Positions 1 through 13,400 of a stretch of DNA of 64,000 nt are shown piece by piece. The notes below the pieces were generated by a model, which was given only the letters and a program-made list of their open reading frames with translations, searched no databases and was not told the DNA's origin. Each line of letters starts with the position of its first letter. Position 1 is the first letter of the stretch. Origin of the DNA: Apoderus coryli (taxonomy: Eukaryota; Arthropoda; Insecta; Coleoptera; Attelabidae); contig OU452204.1 of the NCBI GenBank assembly GCA_911728435.2, positions 3,720,001 through 3,784,000 on the forward strand. The letters run 5' to 3'. Made by a program: the position numbers and the translations under genes.

Positions 1-684
1 ATCATTAGCCGGTTTTTCCGACACCATGTGTGAAATTCATTGAGGGTTTGATTAATTTTATGTTTCAGTGCCTCGAGATTTTTGTCAGACAGCAAAATCG
101 TGGTATCATCAGCGTACATATAGACATGACCAGCATGCGTGATATTTGTTGGTAGATCTTTCACATAGAGCAGGAAAAGAAGTGGACCCAGTATGCTGCC
201 TTGAGGAGTTCCTATATCAATATTTCTAACATCTGATAAATTTTGATAGTTATCTTTCGATTAGATAAATAAGATCGTATCCATGTATTAACTGGGCCAC
301 GTATTCCAATATTTTGTAATTTGTCGCATAAGAAGTCTCTATCTACCACGTCAAACGCACAAGACAGATCGAATAGGATAGCGACGGCGTACGAACCATC
401 ATTGGTCAGATCATAAACACGCTGAATAAACTCTTGGGTACATGTTTCGGTAGAAAATCCCTTTCTAAACCCATGTTGCAGTTACTCAAGACCCCACACT
501 TACTTAAAAATCCGTAAATTCTCTCCGCCACTATTTTTTCCATAATCTTCGAGAACGTACTTAACAAAGCTATAGGTCTGTAATTTTCAATAGCCGTGGG
601 ACTGCCTTTTTTATAGACAGGAACAATGAGTGCAGTCTTTAGTTGTTCAGGAAAAGTGCCACATTGCATCGACATATTTGTCAA
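1..684 (-). pseudogene. LINE reverse transcriptase fragment (Jockey/CR1-like)
   Basis: Minus-strand reverse transcriptase of a non-LTR retrotransposon, cut by the left window edge. In order I see the fingers motif ENYRPIALLSTFSK (about 560-600), a palm block LFDLSCAFD (about 340-400), the GTPQGSILGPLLF motif (about 190-225) and the catalytic YADD box (about 105-120). At least one frameshift separates the first block (open 406-684) from the palm (near 478), and a second probable indel lies near 240. No endonuclease or 3' tail is present. The order of motifs is diagnostic of LINE RT; the clade is a guess. It is a dead copy. Confidence 0.85.
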
Positions 685-719
685 TTCCGCTATTAATGGG
701 CTTAAAGTCTAGTATATGC

Positions 720-830
720 TGGCCAGCCTTCTCTCCACTTTCTCCACTCCAATGTTTGCGAAAAAAAGTCAAACGTTTGAGAAAAAAAGTGAAGCATTTA
801 TGAAAAAAGGCAAACGTTTGAGATAAAATG
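720..830. repeat. Short A-rich imperfect tandem repeat
   Basis: Three imperfect copies of a unit of roughly 25 bp built on a run of A followed by GTCAAACGTTTGAG. Lies between the LINE fragment and a mariner remnant. No coding potential seen. Confidence 0.5.
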
Positions 831-834
831 TTAA

Positions 835-1760
835 AGATCAGCGCTCAATTGTAAGTAGTTTAGTCGTAATTCCAGGCACATTATTTGTAAAAAGAAGTCA
901 TTCGGTGCCAAGTCAGGACTATACGGCGGATGACTCATCAAATCGATGTTTTGGGTGCTTAAAAATGCAGTTGTTTGAGCCGATGTGTGAGAGCTGGCAT
1001 TGTCGTCGTGAAGTGTGATGCGTCTTCGGCGGTTGGTTTTCCTGATTTCTTGGAAGACAACTGGCAAACAAATGGTTGTGTGCCACTCAGAATTGACTAT
1101 TCTGCGTTGTTCTAGTGGTACGGTTGCGATATGTCCAGTTTTTCAGAAAAAACAGGCGACCATGAAGTGCTTCGTGCGCGAACAACTTTTGTTGGATTTG
1201 GCTTATCTTGAAACACCCATACAGTCGACTGCTGTTTACTTTCGGGCTCATACGCGTAAATCCACAATTCATCACGATGTCATAGACGTGTTTCGAAGCA
1301 GCGCGATCGTATTTTTTGAGCATATCTTTCGACCCGACACGAGCATTTTTTTGAGCTATTGACAAATTGTGTGGGATCCAATGCGAACAAATTTTTTTGA
1401 CAGTCAAATGTTTATGCAATATTGAATGTAGGCAGGTCCCACAAATGCCTAAGTTTATCTCAATCTCTTGATAGGGCACATGATGATCTTGCAATATCAG
1501 TTCGTGCACAGCATCAATGGTTTTCGGAACAACAACTGATTTTGGACGACCTTCACAAAATTCGTCTTGGAGTGAACTACGACCACGATTGAATTCACCA
1601 TCCCATCGATCAACACTGGTCCGTGATGAAGCTTCATCGCCAAAAATTGAATTAAGTTCATCCACGTCGAAAGTTGTAAAAAATAATCGCACGAAAATGT
1701 TCACTAATTAATTCCATTTTTGGGTCGAGATGAATCTTTTAAGTTACTGTAAACAACACA
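835..1760 (-). pseudogene. mariner (DD34D) transposase remnant
   Basis: Minus-strand mariner transposase, broken. The N-terminal two thirds is open at 1087-1704 (helix-turn-helix region, then the WIPHNL linker motif), and the C-terminal part at 831-1067 in another frame holds HDNASSH and HPPYSPDLAPNDFF. Counting from the Asp of HDN to the final Asp gives 34 intervening residues, the DD34D signature of true mariners. The central part with the first Asp is damaged, and the C-terminus stops early. Terminal inverted repeats were not recognised; related leader sequence may run to about 1870. Confidence 0.88.
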
Positions 1761-2378
1761 AATAGCGCTCGTATGTCAAAACGTTCTGAGTACGTATATC
1801 CTCAAAAATGTCCAATTTTACGAAAGAGCTGTCAGTTGCCAGATTGCAACACCAGGGTTGCCAAATCCCGAAATATAAAAGGCAACCCACGTATAGCAGA
1901 TGAGTTTCTACCAGAAATTAACTTAATTTCTATTCAAAGATATATACTACAACCATAGGAAGTTAAGACAAATTTCTGAAATTATAAAATAATTTAATTT
2001 TTGTTTATAAAAAAGTAACTGAACCTAAAACCCGAACAAAATGAATCTAATTTAAAAATGCTTTAATATTAAAAAATTGAAATACCTATTTTATATTGTG
2101 AAAACTTTTAATTACTTGACTAAGGAAATATTAATAATCAAAGGTCACATATATGTAACATATAAGGTTAGTTTGGTTAATTATATTATAGATATTCCTT
2201 TTGTATTTTAATTTAAGAAATAATAACTGAATAGACCTTGTATCAGGCGAAACCTTCTGGACATAACAGTAGTTTGCATATTTTTCTTGAATTTTTTTAG
2301 TTGCGGAATATTTAAAAAAATTTAGCACCATTTGCATAATGAAAAAATAGAAGTAGAAAAACTTTTTAACCGACCAAC
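1761..2378. other. AT-rich stretch, no gene seen
   Basis: The first about 110 bases may be mariner flank. The rest is AT-rich with only short chance open frames. I see no splice-bounded exon or transposon terminus. Confidence 0.4.
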
Positions 2379-2820
2379 TTAGGTGTTAGTGGTCGCACAA
2401 TCTTTTACCAAAAATGATGGAATAGCATCTGGTCCTGCTGTAAACTTGTTTTTAAGCTTTCGAGAAGCCAAAATAATATCTTCCTCAGTGATATTACCAA
2501 TAAATATCTGGGACGCAAAATCGATTCGAGGCAGTAGCAAATCTATCATGTCTTCATCATGACTCACAAACACACTCTCAAAATACTGGGCAAAACTGTT
2601 GACAATCGCCCGCTGATCACTTAGATCATTATCACCACACTTCATGACCCCTGGTATACGAGTAGCTTTACTACGAGTGCCCACAAATGACCAAAACTTA
2701 CTTGGGTCTGATTTTATGTTCTGCTCGACCTTTCTGATATGAGTAACATAAGCAGCTGTATTCAAATATGACTGTTTGCTCTTGTTTAATTTTATATTAA
2801 TGCCTTTTTGAGACGCCCTG
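2379..2820 (-). pseudogene. LINE ORF2 linker fragment (endonuclease-RT junction)
   Basis: A 128-codon open stretch (2379-2765) matches the region just before reverse transcriptase in the LINE at 27620-29702: both share a KxDPxxxWxxxxxxxxxxRIPG block, a VNxFAxxFESV block and a GPDxIPxFLxKDC block (GVDRIPAFILKDC in the other copy). The RT itself is absent, because the frame ends right after the block. A short related flank runs to about 2820, where a GCCCTGT transposon end begins. A truncated retrotransposon copy. Confidence 0.75.
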
Positions 2821-2967
2821 TTTAATAAAAATATTTTTTTTCATAGTAGTTCTTATTTTTTTGACAAGCACATTTTTTTTCATCATGAATAACTTTTTTC
2901 GTATCTTTCAATTTTTGGTCCATTTGTCCTTTTGTTGTTAACCGCATCCGTGGACATACTGTATTTA

Positions 2968-3999
2968 CAGGATGGAGGAAGGTAATGTCGTAAATGAAGG
3001 AACTGATAGAATACGACAAAAGAATGTTAGTTCTTCATGTAAAGTTTTGGTTTAGCCAGTTTCGTTATTGAGTTAATGGCATTTAAAGAGAGAATTAAAA
3101 AAAAATCGGTTCTATGATAATACAGCAGTCATTGTAGAAAAATACCCTAACAAAAACTTACCGTTATTCGACGGAATATATGTGGCTAATATACGAAGGA
3201 GCGCCTCCCCATTTCGGTAGAAATGTAAGGACTTATAATCTCAAAAATACATTTCTTAACAGATGGATAGGCCGAGGTGGTGCTTCTCCATGGCCGTCTC
3301 GATCACCCGATCTTAATTCTCTGGACTTTTTCATTTGGGGCCATCTTAAGGGAAAAATTACTAATTCGTATACTTACATGTGCAGATGCCTTTAAAAACG
3401 ATCCCCACATGTTTATTGGAGTAAAATGTAAATGTTCACAAAATTTCCAACAGTGTATTCAAGTTCAAGGTCCAAGGTGCACATATTGAACACCTTTCAT
3501 AACACTTTTACTTTGTTTTAATTATGTATGTGTAACTTTAATTTCCAAAGAAACAAATATAATAAAATACAATAATTCAGTATCCCAATGGCATGTTCTT
3601 ATTAAAACGTAATTTTCTCGGAAATAGTACAAAATGTCGATTAAGATGTAATATAACTTTTTTATAGCAAATTGATAACGGAATCAAACGATAAAAGCGA
3701 AATATCACATTATTTGTTACCTAGTTTAAAAGTGCGTAAGCCAACCACTTTCATCCAACCCTGTATAAAACAGAAATACTCAACAGCACTTAACATATGG
3801 AATGAAGCACTGTTATGCGATAATTAAATTACCCAAATTTACCGTGTTAACCGTTTAACTAAAATAGTTTTTTTAATTCTCCCTTTGAAGGTCATTAACT
3901 CGAAGCTTACTAGACAAAAATTTGACATGAAGAACTAATATCCTCTTGCCGTCTTCTATCAGCCTCTACATTTACGACATGACGTTTCCGGACACCCTG
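2968..3999 (+). mobile_element. DD41D-like mariner element, degenerate, with TIRs
   Basis: Bounded by inverted repeats: the left end (CAGGATGG..., followed by GGTAATGTCGTAAATG) is mirrored at the right (CATTTACGACATGACG...GACACCCTG). TA flanks both ends (2966-2967 and 4000-4001), the mariner target. The repeats continue inward with weaker similarity (left 3000-3110, right 3850-3960). The interior holds a plus-strand transposase remnant. Confidence 0.7.
3180..3500 (+). pseudogene. Mariner-type transposase C-terminal remnant
   Basis: Catalytic C-terminal part of a transposase. A degraded second-Asp motif reads YEGAPPH instead of HDGAPPH, then WPSRSPDLNSLDFFIWG follows. Spacing to the last Asp is about 42 residues, close to the DD41D (rosa-like) class. 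A shifted frame near 3440-3500 preserves a C-terminal end resembling the (H)xEHL tail seen in the other DD41D copies here. The lost Asp and frameshifts make it inactive. Confidence 0.72.
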
Positions 4000-4265
4000 T
4001 ATATATTATATAGATATATGTATAAACTTTAGAACAGAGGTCATTTTTTAGGGTTCAGGGGTCATGAAATGAAGGACTGCATACAAATTTTCAAAATTTC
4101 GATTGTGTGCATCTCCTGAATAGTTAGATTATTTTGAAAATCTATCTATCAAAAAATATTTACCTACACTATATTAAATTAATTATTAAAATTAAAGCCA
4201 CGCACGTTAGCTATTTTTTTAAACAATTTGTCGTTATTTACTATCAAGAATAAAGTGACTCTTAC

Positions 4266-4805
4266 CGCTCTAGTCCATTTAATTGTGGGCTCCGGACTTC
4301 CAACATAAGTGGCTTTCAACAATACCCTATCACCAACAAGGGCAGTAGTATCCTGCGGTCCTCTAATCAACATTGCCGGTTCTTTTAAATCAGCCATCTG
4401 TTCAAGTTGCATTATTTTCTTCACATTACCGATCATCATTCGGTGTTCGTCATCATCCTGTTCCATAACTGAATAACAATTTTTATCTTCACTGGAACTA
4501 TCACACAACAAATCGGTTTCACTATTATTATTGGTAATATCACTACTAACGAACTCGCGCCGGCCGCGGCAGTTGTCCTCGTTGTATGGCAATACTTGCA
4601 ATACTGCGGTCTGGCTCTCGCTCACGCTACGATAGTCTGAATGCGACTGATGCTGTTCTGGGTACCGCACTGTAGTTGTAGTACCACTAGTGGAAGAACC
4701 ACCACAATAATAATAACAACAACATTTGATGCGGAGATTGTCATCATCGGTGGTGGAAGCATTAAGAATGTGTAGAATGCTCACGTCAGTGTCGTGTTGC
4801 TCCAG
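4266..4805 (-). CDS. Ig gene exon 7 of those visible: end of Ig VI, acidic linker, start of Ig VII
   Basis: Acceptor TTATTTCCAG ends at 4806 and donor GTAAGA starts at 4265. The exon is 540 nt, phase 0 to 0. It opens with LEQHDTDVSILHIL and continues to DDDNLRIKC, which completes the E-F strands of the Ig domain begun in the 15189-15370 exon. A Cys/Tyr run, a Thr/Ser-rich stretch and an acidic Ser/Asn linker follow, then a new I-set domain (GDRVLLKATYVGSPEPTIKW) cut at its C-strand Trp by the intron. The exon carrying the rest of that domain is not found to the left within the window. Confidence 0.83.
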
Positions 4806-7385
4806 CTGGAAATAAGAACTAGTGAATAACTTCTATACAAAAAAATTAACGGTTTTTGATTGGCTAACAAATTTATAACTTATGAAAGAAAATCATCCGT
4901 TCCGATTTTATTTTTAGCCTTGGTTATTGTCCATTTTGCTAGCTAAAATTAAAAAAAATGGGGCCGATTAGTTGTCTGTCTATAACCCCAACCTAAACAT
5001 TCACAGAAACCCTATACTGCGAGCCACATTCGCGATTAGCATGAGGATTTTGTTTAAGAGGGCTTTAAAAGTGCATCTTTTTTTTATGTTTCGAAAAATA
5101 TTTGATAGATTTTATTCATTTTTTAGATTGCACCAATAAACTACAGTTTTTTTATTGAAGAAACTCCAATTTCTATAATTACAGGGTGTTTAATGGCTTA
5201 GTCACAATAACTTATCTACTCATATTTTTTGTTACCCTCGTATAAGCAATACCAGTTTTTTTCTGTGAATAGCTCATTTTATTTAGAAACTATTTACTCT
5301 CTTACAAAATTTTAGTTTGTCAAACAGTTTAGAGATAAAAAAATATTTTCTCAATCGCTACATGCCTGAATCAGTACTTAATTATTATTGTAACTTAGCA
5401 AAAAGTATTTATTAAAAGGTGGTTATGATTACTTTGACAAATACAAAAATATCATATTATTGTAATGTCATTTAACCTGATTTGCGTTTAGAATTTCGTC
5501 TTTTTCTTTTTACGGTTTATCTCTAAGTCATTATGAATTTTAACTAGGTACGTACTTTATATGTATTAAGTACTGATTCAGGCTTGTAGGGATTTAGAAA
5601 ATATTTTTTTTTCTCGAAACTGTTTGACAAACAAAAATTCTTCTATTAATGTAAAACATAAATTTCCACAAAATGGTAAGATTCCAACAAGTGTTATAAT
5701 ATATCACAACTTAATTAAGTCATTTTTTACAGATATTATATAAATGTTCAAATCAATATTTTCAAATCTCTATATTACTGTCATATGAAGTGTAATCCCC
5801 ACATTCAACGATATTGTTAAAGGTTACTTAGCCACTGATGATGGACGTGTAGTCCGAAACATGTCTGGCTACCTATATGAAATTTTAACATATATATAAA
5901 AATATTTTGTGGAGTAGACGTGGTTTTATTCAACTTCAACAAACAAAAATTTTGTAAGAGAGTAAATAGTTTCTAAATAAAATGAACTATTCACAGAAAA
6001 AAAACTGGCATTGATTATACGAGGGTTACAAAAAATATGGGTAGATAATTTATTCTGACTAAGCTTTTAAACACCCTGTAATTTTAGAAATTGGAGTTTC
6101 TTCAATAAAAAAACTATAGTTTATTATAGATAATATTTGTTTTGTTTGTTGAATTTAATTTATTAATGCAGCGTTAAGAAGTTCTTCTTAGTTAAGAGTG
6201 TTTTTTTTTTATTTTCTTTTAAGTTTGTTTTGCTTATTTATCTTATTATAATTTGTTGTTTGAAACTTATGAGATTTGTATATACTTGACAGAAGCATAT
6301 GTCTTTTTCATGGCCACCTGATTTATCCTAATCCTTAATCGTAATTTAAAATTCAAATATATCCAAAAATATAAAAGTAAAGTATATCAGGAAGTAGTCC
6401 ATCTTACTATGGATTTTTTTTTAATTTTTCTATATGTAATAAGACTACTGTCTTATCCATCAAAATTCTGTTGTTTAAAAACTTAATATTTACTTTCTTT
6501 CTTTATACATGTTTCGGCTTTAGTTACAGCCATCTTCAGTAAATTATAATAACTTAACCAAATACATATTGGATCTTAGGAAAAATGTTTTATATTTATA
6601 TATTGAAATAGAATAAAATATGTGTGATTATTTATTCTTCTTCTTTTTCTTAGTTTTGACTATTTTTATTTCTTTTGCTATCATCTGAGTTTTGATTTAC
6701 ATCAGTCGACATGACATGACAAGAGAATTACAAAATTTGTAATTCATCTAAAGTCGAAACATGTATAAATAAATTCGATTTTAAGATATTAAAAACAGAA
6801 TTTTGGTGGATAACAATAATACCGTCTTCGCAAATTTATTCACCAGTGCTTCGGTAGCTCAATGGTAGAGCAAATGCCCGGAAAGCGTAAGAAGTGGGTT
6901 CGATTCCCACCTGAAGCGAATGTTTTTTCCAACTCACAGACGTTCGTTTTCTTCATTGGATTTTCTATATAATATATATAGTTTATTCGACTACATAGTT
7001 GACTCACTTTCAGTGAATATTTCCCCAGGTATATTTAATACAACGTGCAGGACATGCAAGAGAAGAAACAATGCGACGTGGTCTGTGTCTTTGATACCTT
7101 CGAACTGAAGGTCGAGACAGCAGCAGAACCACAAAACAGCATAGCGTTTGTGAGTTGGAGGGGACATTGGTGTTTAGTACGCGTTTATGCACTTACTGTC
7201 ACCAGTGCTTCGGTAGCTCAATGGTAGAGCAAATGCCCGGAAAGCGTAAGAAGTGGGTTCGATTCCCACCTGAAGCGAATGTTTTTTCATACTCACAGAC
7301 GTTCGTTTTCTTCATTGGATTTTCTATATAATATATATAGTTTATTCGACTACATAGTTGACTCACTTTCAGTGAATATTTCCCC

Positions 7386-7416
<31 letters not shown>

Positions 7417-10400
7417 GGTTGTTTCATAAACTAGCTAGCGTCTAAATTAGAAAATATATTAATATGCGGTTTGCACCAACCAATACTAATACAATTGGAG
7501 CATCGCCAAGGTCCACTTTTTTATATCCCTTGTAATAAGGGGTGTTCCCATTTAAAAGTGTCCAATTTGGACCACCGTATATGTCTTCCTAATATTTTAC
7601 AATTCAAGATTTTAATCGTAGATATAAATAATATTTCTCCCTATATTAAAAAAAAATCAAATTGTTGATTGTTATACTAAGGAGTAACAGCTTACTATTT
7701 ACACACATATATATTAGTGTCGAAATACAAAGTGAGATTTTTTTCATTTCGTACGCCATCTAATCTATTAAATAAAATTTAATTGCCTGTTATTATTGGA
7801 CTAGCCTTCAATTACCTTAATAATAATATAAAGAGTGAACAAAAAATATCGTATAAGGCTATTATTAGTATTAGTGTACCTACATATTCTGCTGTGCTAT
7901 TGTCTCAAATGTTAACTGACTGATTTTGTTATAAACTAGTATGTTCAATGTACTTACTTCTCTTTTAATTTATACCAAATACAGAGTACAACCGCTTTTA
8001 ACTGTGATAGAAATATTGCTTCTTCAATAGAAGTTTAAAGTTTTTTTAAATTTAATTATTATAACACAATCAAATTAGCTTATTGCAGGAAAATATTGAA
8101 CGCGATAAAAACTGTGCTAATTATTAAGAATAATATTAAATAAATGATACAATTTTCAGGAATATAGAAACATATGTTAGACTAAACGAAATTGGTCTTT
8201 TGAACCCTTTTTTAAACCTCTTGCCTATGCTCAATGTTTTCCAAAAGTTAATCAGCACCTAGAAATATCCTGAAGTATTTTTGTACCAAATTTGTTATAA
8301 ATCTGTTAAATGAGTTTTGTGATATCGTGGATACAGATTTTTCTGAACCATTTTTAGACTTCTCACGGACGCCTATATGGTACACAAATTTCTTGTCGTG
8401 TATTTTTTCAACTACTATCATATCATCATAATATATCATTTTTACAGTCTAATTTGTTGATCCTTTTTATATTATATCAAAACTATATACAGGGTGTCCT
8501 ATGGTGACGGCCCATTAAAATATTTCGGAGACTACTTTGAATTGAATTTGGAAAATTTTGGTGTATGTATTACCGAATACGGTCTATTCAAATATCATAA
8601 AACCAACCGCTTAAGGCTTCCGGTTATACCGGAAGTTGATAGTGACTTTGTTATTTTAAATGGAACACCCTATATATTATGACATTTTTGGATTCCACAT
8701 AAGATTCTAGACATGTTTGATGTACCATGTCCTATACCTAAATCCCGCCGTTTTTGACGTATATCAAGATTTTTGTCAAAACTTACATTTTAGGGCTCAA
8801 TAATAATCATATTTTTGTTCTTATAAAGAAGTCTTCAGTAATCATTTTGCAGGCGTTTTCTTATTAAATAAGGTATCCTTTTTCCGATACGTACGACATT
8901 TTCTGCTTTATTCATACAGGCTGGTCAAAAAATTATACTGAAGACGATGTTATAAAAACAATCGAAAGTCAGTTTTTTCAAATGGAACAGGTATATTTTT
9001 ATAATTTTATTTTACGTATCATCAAAAATTAAAGAAACTTTCTAATAGGTTACTGGTTTCGAAAATGCATAGTTTTTGAAACATTGTAACATTTTTGAGC
9101 ATTTTCACTATTCTCGTATATTACTTCGACTACTTAATTTAGTGTGCCATGAAAATAATAAAGATTTTCAGCAATTTAACTTTCAAAATGACTGATTAAT
9201 TACGACTGATTAACAACAATTAACTTTTGGGCCTGCACCTACTCAAAGTAATATACAAAAATAGTGAAAATGCTCAAAAATGTTACATTGCCGATATTTC
9301 GTAAACTATGCATTTTCGAAATCAGTGACCTATTAGAAAGTTTATTGAATTTTTAATGATACGTGAGATAAAATTATAAAAATATACCTGTTTCATTTGA
9401 AAAAACTGACTTTTGACTGTTTTTATGACATCGGTTTCAGTATAATTCTTTGGCCACCCTGTATGAATAAATCAGAAAATGTCGTACGTATCGGAAAAAG
9501 GAGACCTTATTTAATGTGAAAACGCCTGCAAAATGTTAACTAAAGACTTCTTTATAAAAAAAAATGTGCTTATTTTTGAGCCCTAAAATGTCAGTTTTGA
9601 CATAAATCTTGATATACGTCAAAAACGGCTGGATTTAGGTTTGAATAGACCATATTTGGCAAGAAATATACCAAAATTTTCCAAATTCAATTCAAAGTAG
9701 TCTCCGAAATATTTTAATGGGCCGTCACCAAAGGACACCCTGTATATATGGACCACGAGCTGTTGTGTGCTAAGCTTCACTATCTATTATCGTTCTTTTA
9801 TTGTTATTTGTTTAATCGACACCAGTATGTCAGAGTTAATGGATAAGTGTCGAGTCTGAGAGAGGTCAGTTCTGGATGTATTTGATATATACTTGCGACT
9901 TGGCCAATTTCATCACTTTCAGCACTAGTGAATCTTATGCGGATGATACGCAGCGAAGACTTTGCCAAAACTTGTAATAACTGGCAGAAAACGCCCGCCT
10001 GCATAAATGATATGCGCTTATTTTCACTTTTGGGGTAATCTATCAGAACATCATGACAAGCCGGGCAGAAAGGAAGTTATTATTTGGCAGCATTTTATAA
10101 AAAAGACTAGTGGACAGACTAAAAACTCATTGGGAAACCAGCAGTGGTCTTGATCTTGAAACTCTGCATAGTGATTGTCAGTCACAGCTAGAGTGAAATT
10201 ATCCAGTTGGCAAAGAAACAGAAAAGCGAGAACTGTGAAAAGAAAAGTGAGGCGCGAAAATAGTGGAAGTAGCGATGGTTTGAAGTCTTTTGATATGCGA
10301 ACTGGACAAGATTAGAAGAACGAATTGGACAGACAAATAGCCAAAGCCGTTTATGGAACAAATTGCAGTTTTAGAGCTATAGGAAATAAGGAGGTTCGAA

Positions 10401-13400
10401 AAGCCATAGAAATAATAATGTGTGTAGTTTTGACAGTGGAGGATGGAAACGGTGTTCTTTTAGAAAGCATAGATACATCTGGTCATACAGCTGACTATCT
10501 TGCCGAATTGCCTATTAACTCAATAAATAAGTGCAGAAATGAATATAACTGTATAGTTACCAGTATTGTGCCAGATAATACGAGCAACATGATCAGTATG
10601 AGGAAAAAAATCAGCGAGTCCTCCAATTATCCTATACTTACATATGGCTGTTCGGCACACTTACTTAGTTGGCTCTCCAAAGATTTAGAAGCATCGAAGG
10701 TAAAAGACCATATAATAGGAATTGTGAAATTCTTCACAAATATCCATTTGCCAAATGATTGTTATAAAGAAAAACGGAACAAGAAATTGGTTTTACCTCA
10801 GGATGTTCGATGGAGTATACTTTCAGATTGTCTTCAGATTGTTATTAATGTGTGAAGAGCATAAAGATCAAATTGATACAGTGATTTTTAAAAAAGTTTC
10901 AGATATCTATATTAAAAGGATGGCTGAAGATGTTCTACAGTTGCTAAAACCAATTTCTATAGCATACAGGAAAAAGGTGCATTTTTATCTCAAACAGTTT
11001 ATATATAAAAAGTTACTGGCTATTTCTGATCATTATGAAGAAGAAAGTAGCTTGCATCAATATCAATCATTTAAGAAGAGATGTGTTCACGCTCTAACAA
11101 GAGTAATGTTTCACTTTTTGGCATATATTATGTTGGATCCTACAATAAACAAAAAACAATACCATTACTAGCCGAAGAAAGAGAGATGCTCTAGACATTG
11201 TTTCCAAATATTTTGCATACACAGGATTATTGCCATTACTAATTAAATTGGAGGCTAAGCTCTGTTTTCAGAGAAAATAATCAAAAACGTAACAAATCTC
11301 AATAAGATGTTTGAGAAATTAAGCAAGTGCTCCCTATAGTGATTCTGTATTGGGTGCCTATGCATCCTCTGCTGATGATAACGGATTTGGCAGTGACAAA
11401 GCAGCTAAACTAGTAACAAAATGTGTGAAACAAATTCCCAACATAACTAAAAGTCTTGTTACTAGATGTAACAAGCAATTCGTAGATTTTTGTTAAGTTT
11501 TATTTTTGTAGTAACCAGCTCTTCTTTTCGATTTTTATCATAAAATATTGTTATTATACAAATAAATTTTAAGTGTTAAAATTTTAGAACTCTTTTTTAA
11601 ATTAATCATTATTAAAAAATCATCATACTGATTGAAATTTGATTTTAATCGATATTTTAATCAATTGATTTTAATCATCTCAAGCCTGCTTAGATGGTTA
11701 AGAGAAACAATAGAACGAAGTAGCCACACGCAGGACAGTGCAAAAATGGATCTCGGAAAAACATAAAGAATACTGGGAAAATATACCCAGACAGGAACAC
11801 GACAAAAACTTTAGGAAGACCGTGCCCAGAGACTGACATGCCATCTCTAGGTAGAAATAAAATAATAACTGTGTACAATTGGACTGTTTAACGGAGATCC
11901 TAGGCGGCGATTTTGCTATAAGGAATTAGGAACAGTAAACGCAAACAGTAAGAATGCGAGGCGTAAACAATCCACGGACAAACCATGGAAGACCCGGAAA
12001 CAGAAACCAACTTAAGGATTTGTGCATGAACACAAAAGTACGTGACGGGGTAGAACAATATATGTACAATAAACACAGAGTCAGCAGGATGTAGTGATTT
12101 CGGAGATCATTAAATCAGTTGGACCCAGACCATACGAAATACAATGTTGCCTTTATTGTAGGCTAAACTAAGATCAAATTATAGAATATAGCGGTTTTAA
12201 TATTATCTACTTTCCCGCATAGGGAGACGATTAAGACCATTTCCAGATGGAAGTCTGTTTGTCTGTGTATCTGTATGTATTCTTCCACGATAGCGCCTAA
12301 ACGCGTTAACCAATTGAACTAAAATTTGGTGTATGAGTTTGGGGGAGACCTAGGATGAACCCGCTAGTTTTTGGTTGAAATCGCTTTAGCCCTGTGATTG
12401 GGGTGGACACAACCGCCAAATTTTCAAATAGCAGTAGAGATCGAGTGGTGCATCATTAAAAAGCATTTTTATCTGCTTTACAGCGATAGGTTACTTTTAA
12501 TATTTGCCCCAATAATTCTCGAGAAAATTGCGTTTAAAATTTCACCAGTTAAATAGTTGGAACCTATAAGTGTTATTAGAATATAATGAAGTAGTTAGAT
12601 AAAGGGTTTTTGGCGTCATTGATAGAGCGTGCGCTTCGGATGCGGAAGGTTCTGGGTTTGAATCCCAGCTCTGGCAATATTGTTTTTTCTAATTCTTGAA
12701 TAAAATAGTCAGTTTGTTACGTTAGTTTATTGGAAATAATAAAATAATACAATTGTGAGAATAATAATTATTAAAATTCTGTTTCCTTACGCAGGTCATA
12801 TATTTTGATTATATTGTACCTTGTCGGGAAAGTTTGCGGGTGACAACCGATTTTTTTAGCTCTCCATATCATATATGTAATATATGTATATATGGAGACT
12901 ATTAGTTTCATGAAAAAAATTTTTTTTTTTAATTTCACCGGAAATACTTGTTTTTGGTCATTTTATACATAAATAAGTAGTTTTAAAAAAATGTCTGTCT
13001 GTCTGTATGCACGAAAACGCAAAAACCGCTTAACAGATTTTAACCAAATTTGGTACAAAAATACTATTTGACATGGCAAGGAGCTGATTAGATTTTGGGA
13101 AACATTGAGCGTAGGCAAGGGGTTTAAAAGAGGGTTCAAAAATTAAAAAAAATCATAGTTCTTAAACTTATCCGAAATACTGCATAATTTTATACGCATT
13201 TAATTGAATATAACCTAAAATATCGAACATAAAATATTAGACCACATTGGCTTTCGAAAATAGTGTAAAATGGGGTAAAAAGTTTAGAAAAAAACGTACT
13301 TCTTAAAAATAGCAGAAATATTGTCTACTTATTTATAGCTTTCATAGAATATAACCTATAAAATGTGTTATAAATAACTTGTTTTCATAGGCGTTCGTAA

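Larger units (their letters stand above)
6841..7392 (+). repeat. Tandem duplication carrying tRNA-like genes
   Basis: About 190 bp (6841-7031) recurs almost unchanged at 7200-7390, an offset of 359. Each copy has a tRNA-like head followed by the same AT-rich flank that ends in TTTCCCCAGGTATA. The second copy runs into a (TA)n tract. Confidence 0.8.

Noticed and set aside
1517..1711. 64-codon plus-strand frame
   Set aside because: Antisense shadow of the mariner transposase.
6848..6918. A functional serine tRNA
   Set aside because: No long variable arm, no T33 and a mismatched anticodon stem.
7010..7227. Overlapping open frames on both strands in the tRNA-like repeat
   Set aside because: Short, no motif, no splice context, and lying in duplicated non-coding flank.
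8494..8682. 62-codon frame at the start of the fold-back element
   Set aside because: It lies entirely within an inverted repeat arm and is not open in the mirror copy.
9804..10004. 66-codon minus-strand frame
   Set aside because: No family pattern that I can defend and no exon borders.
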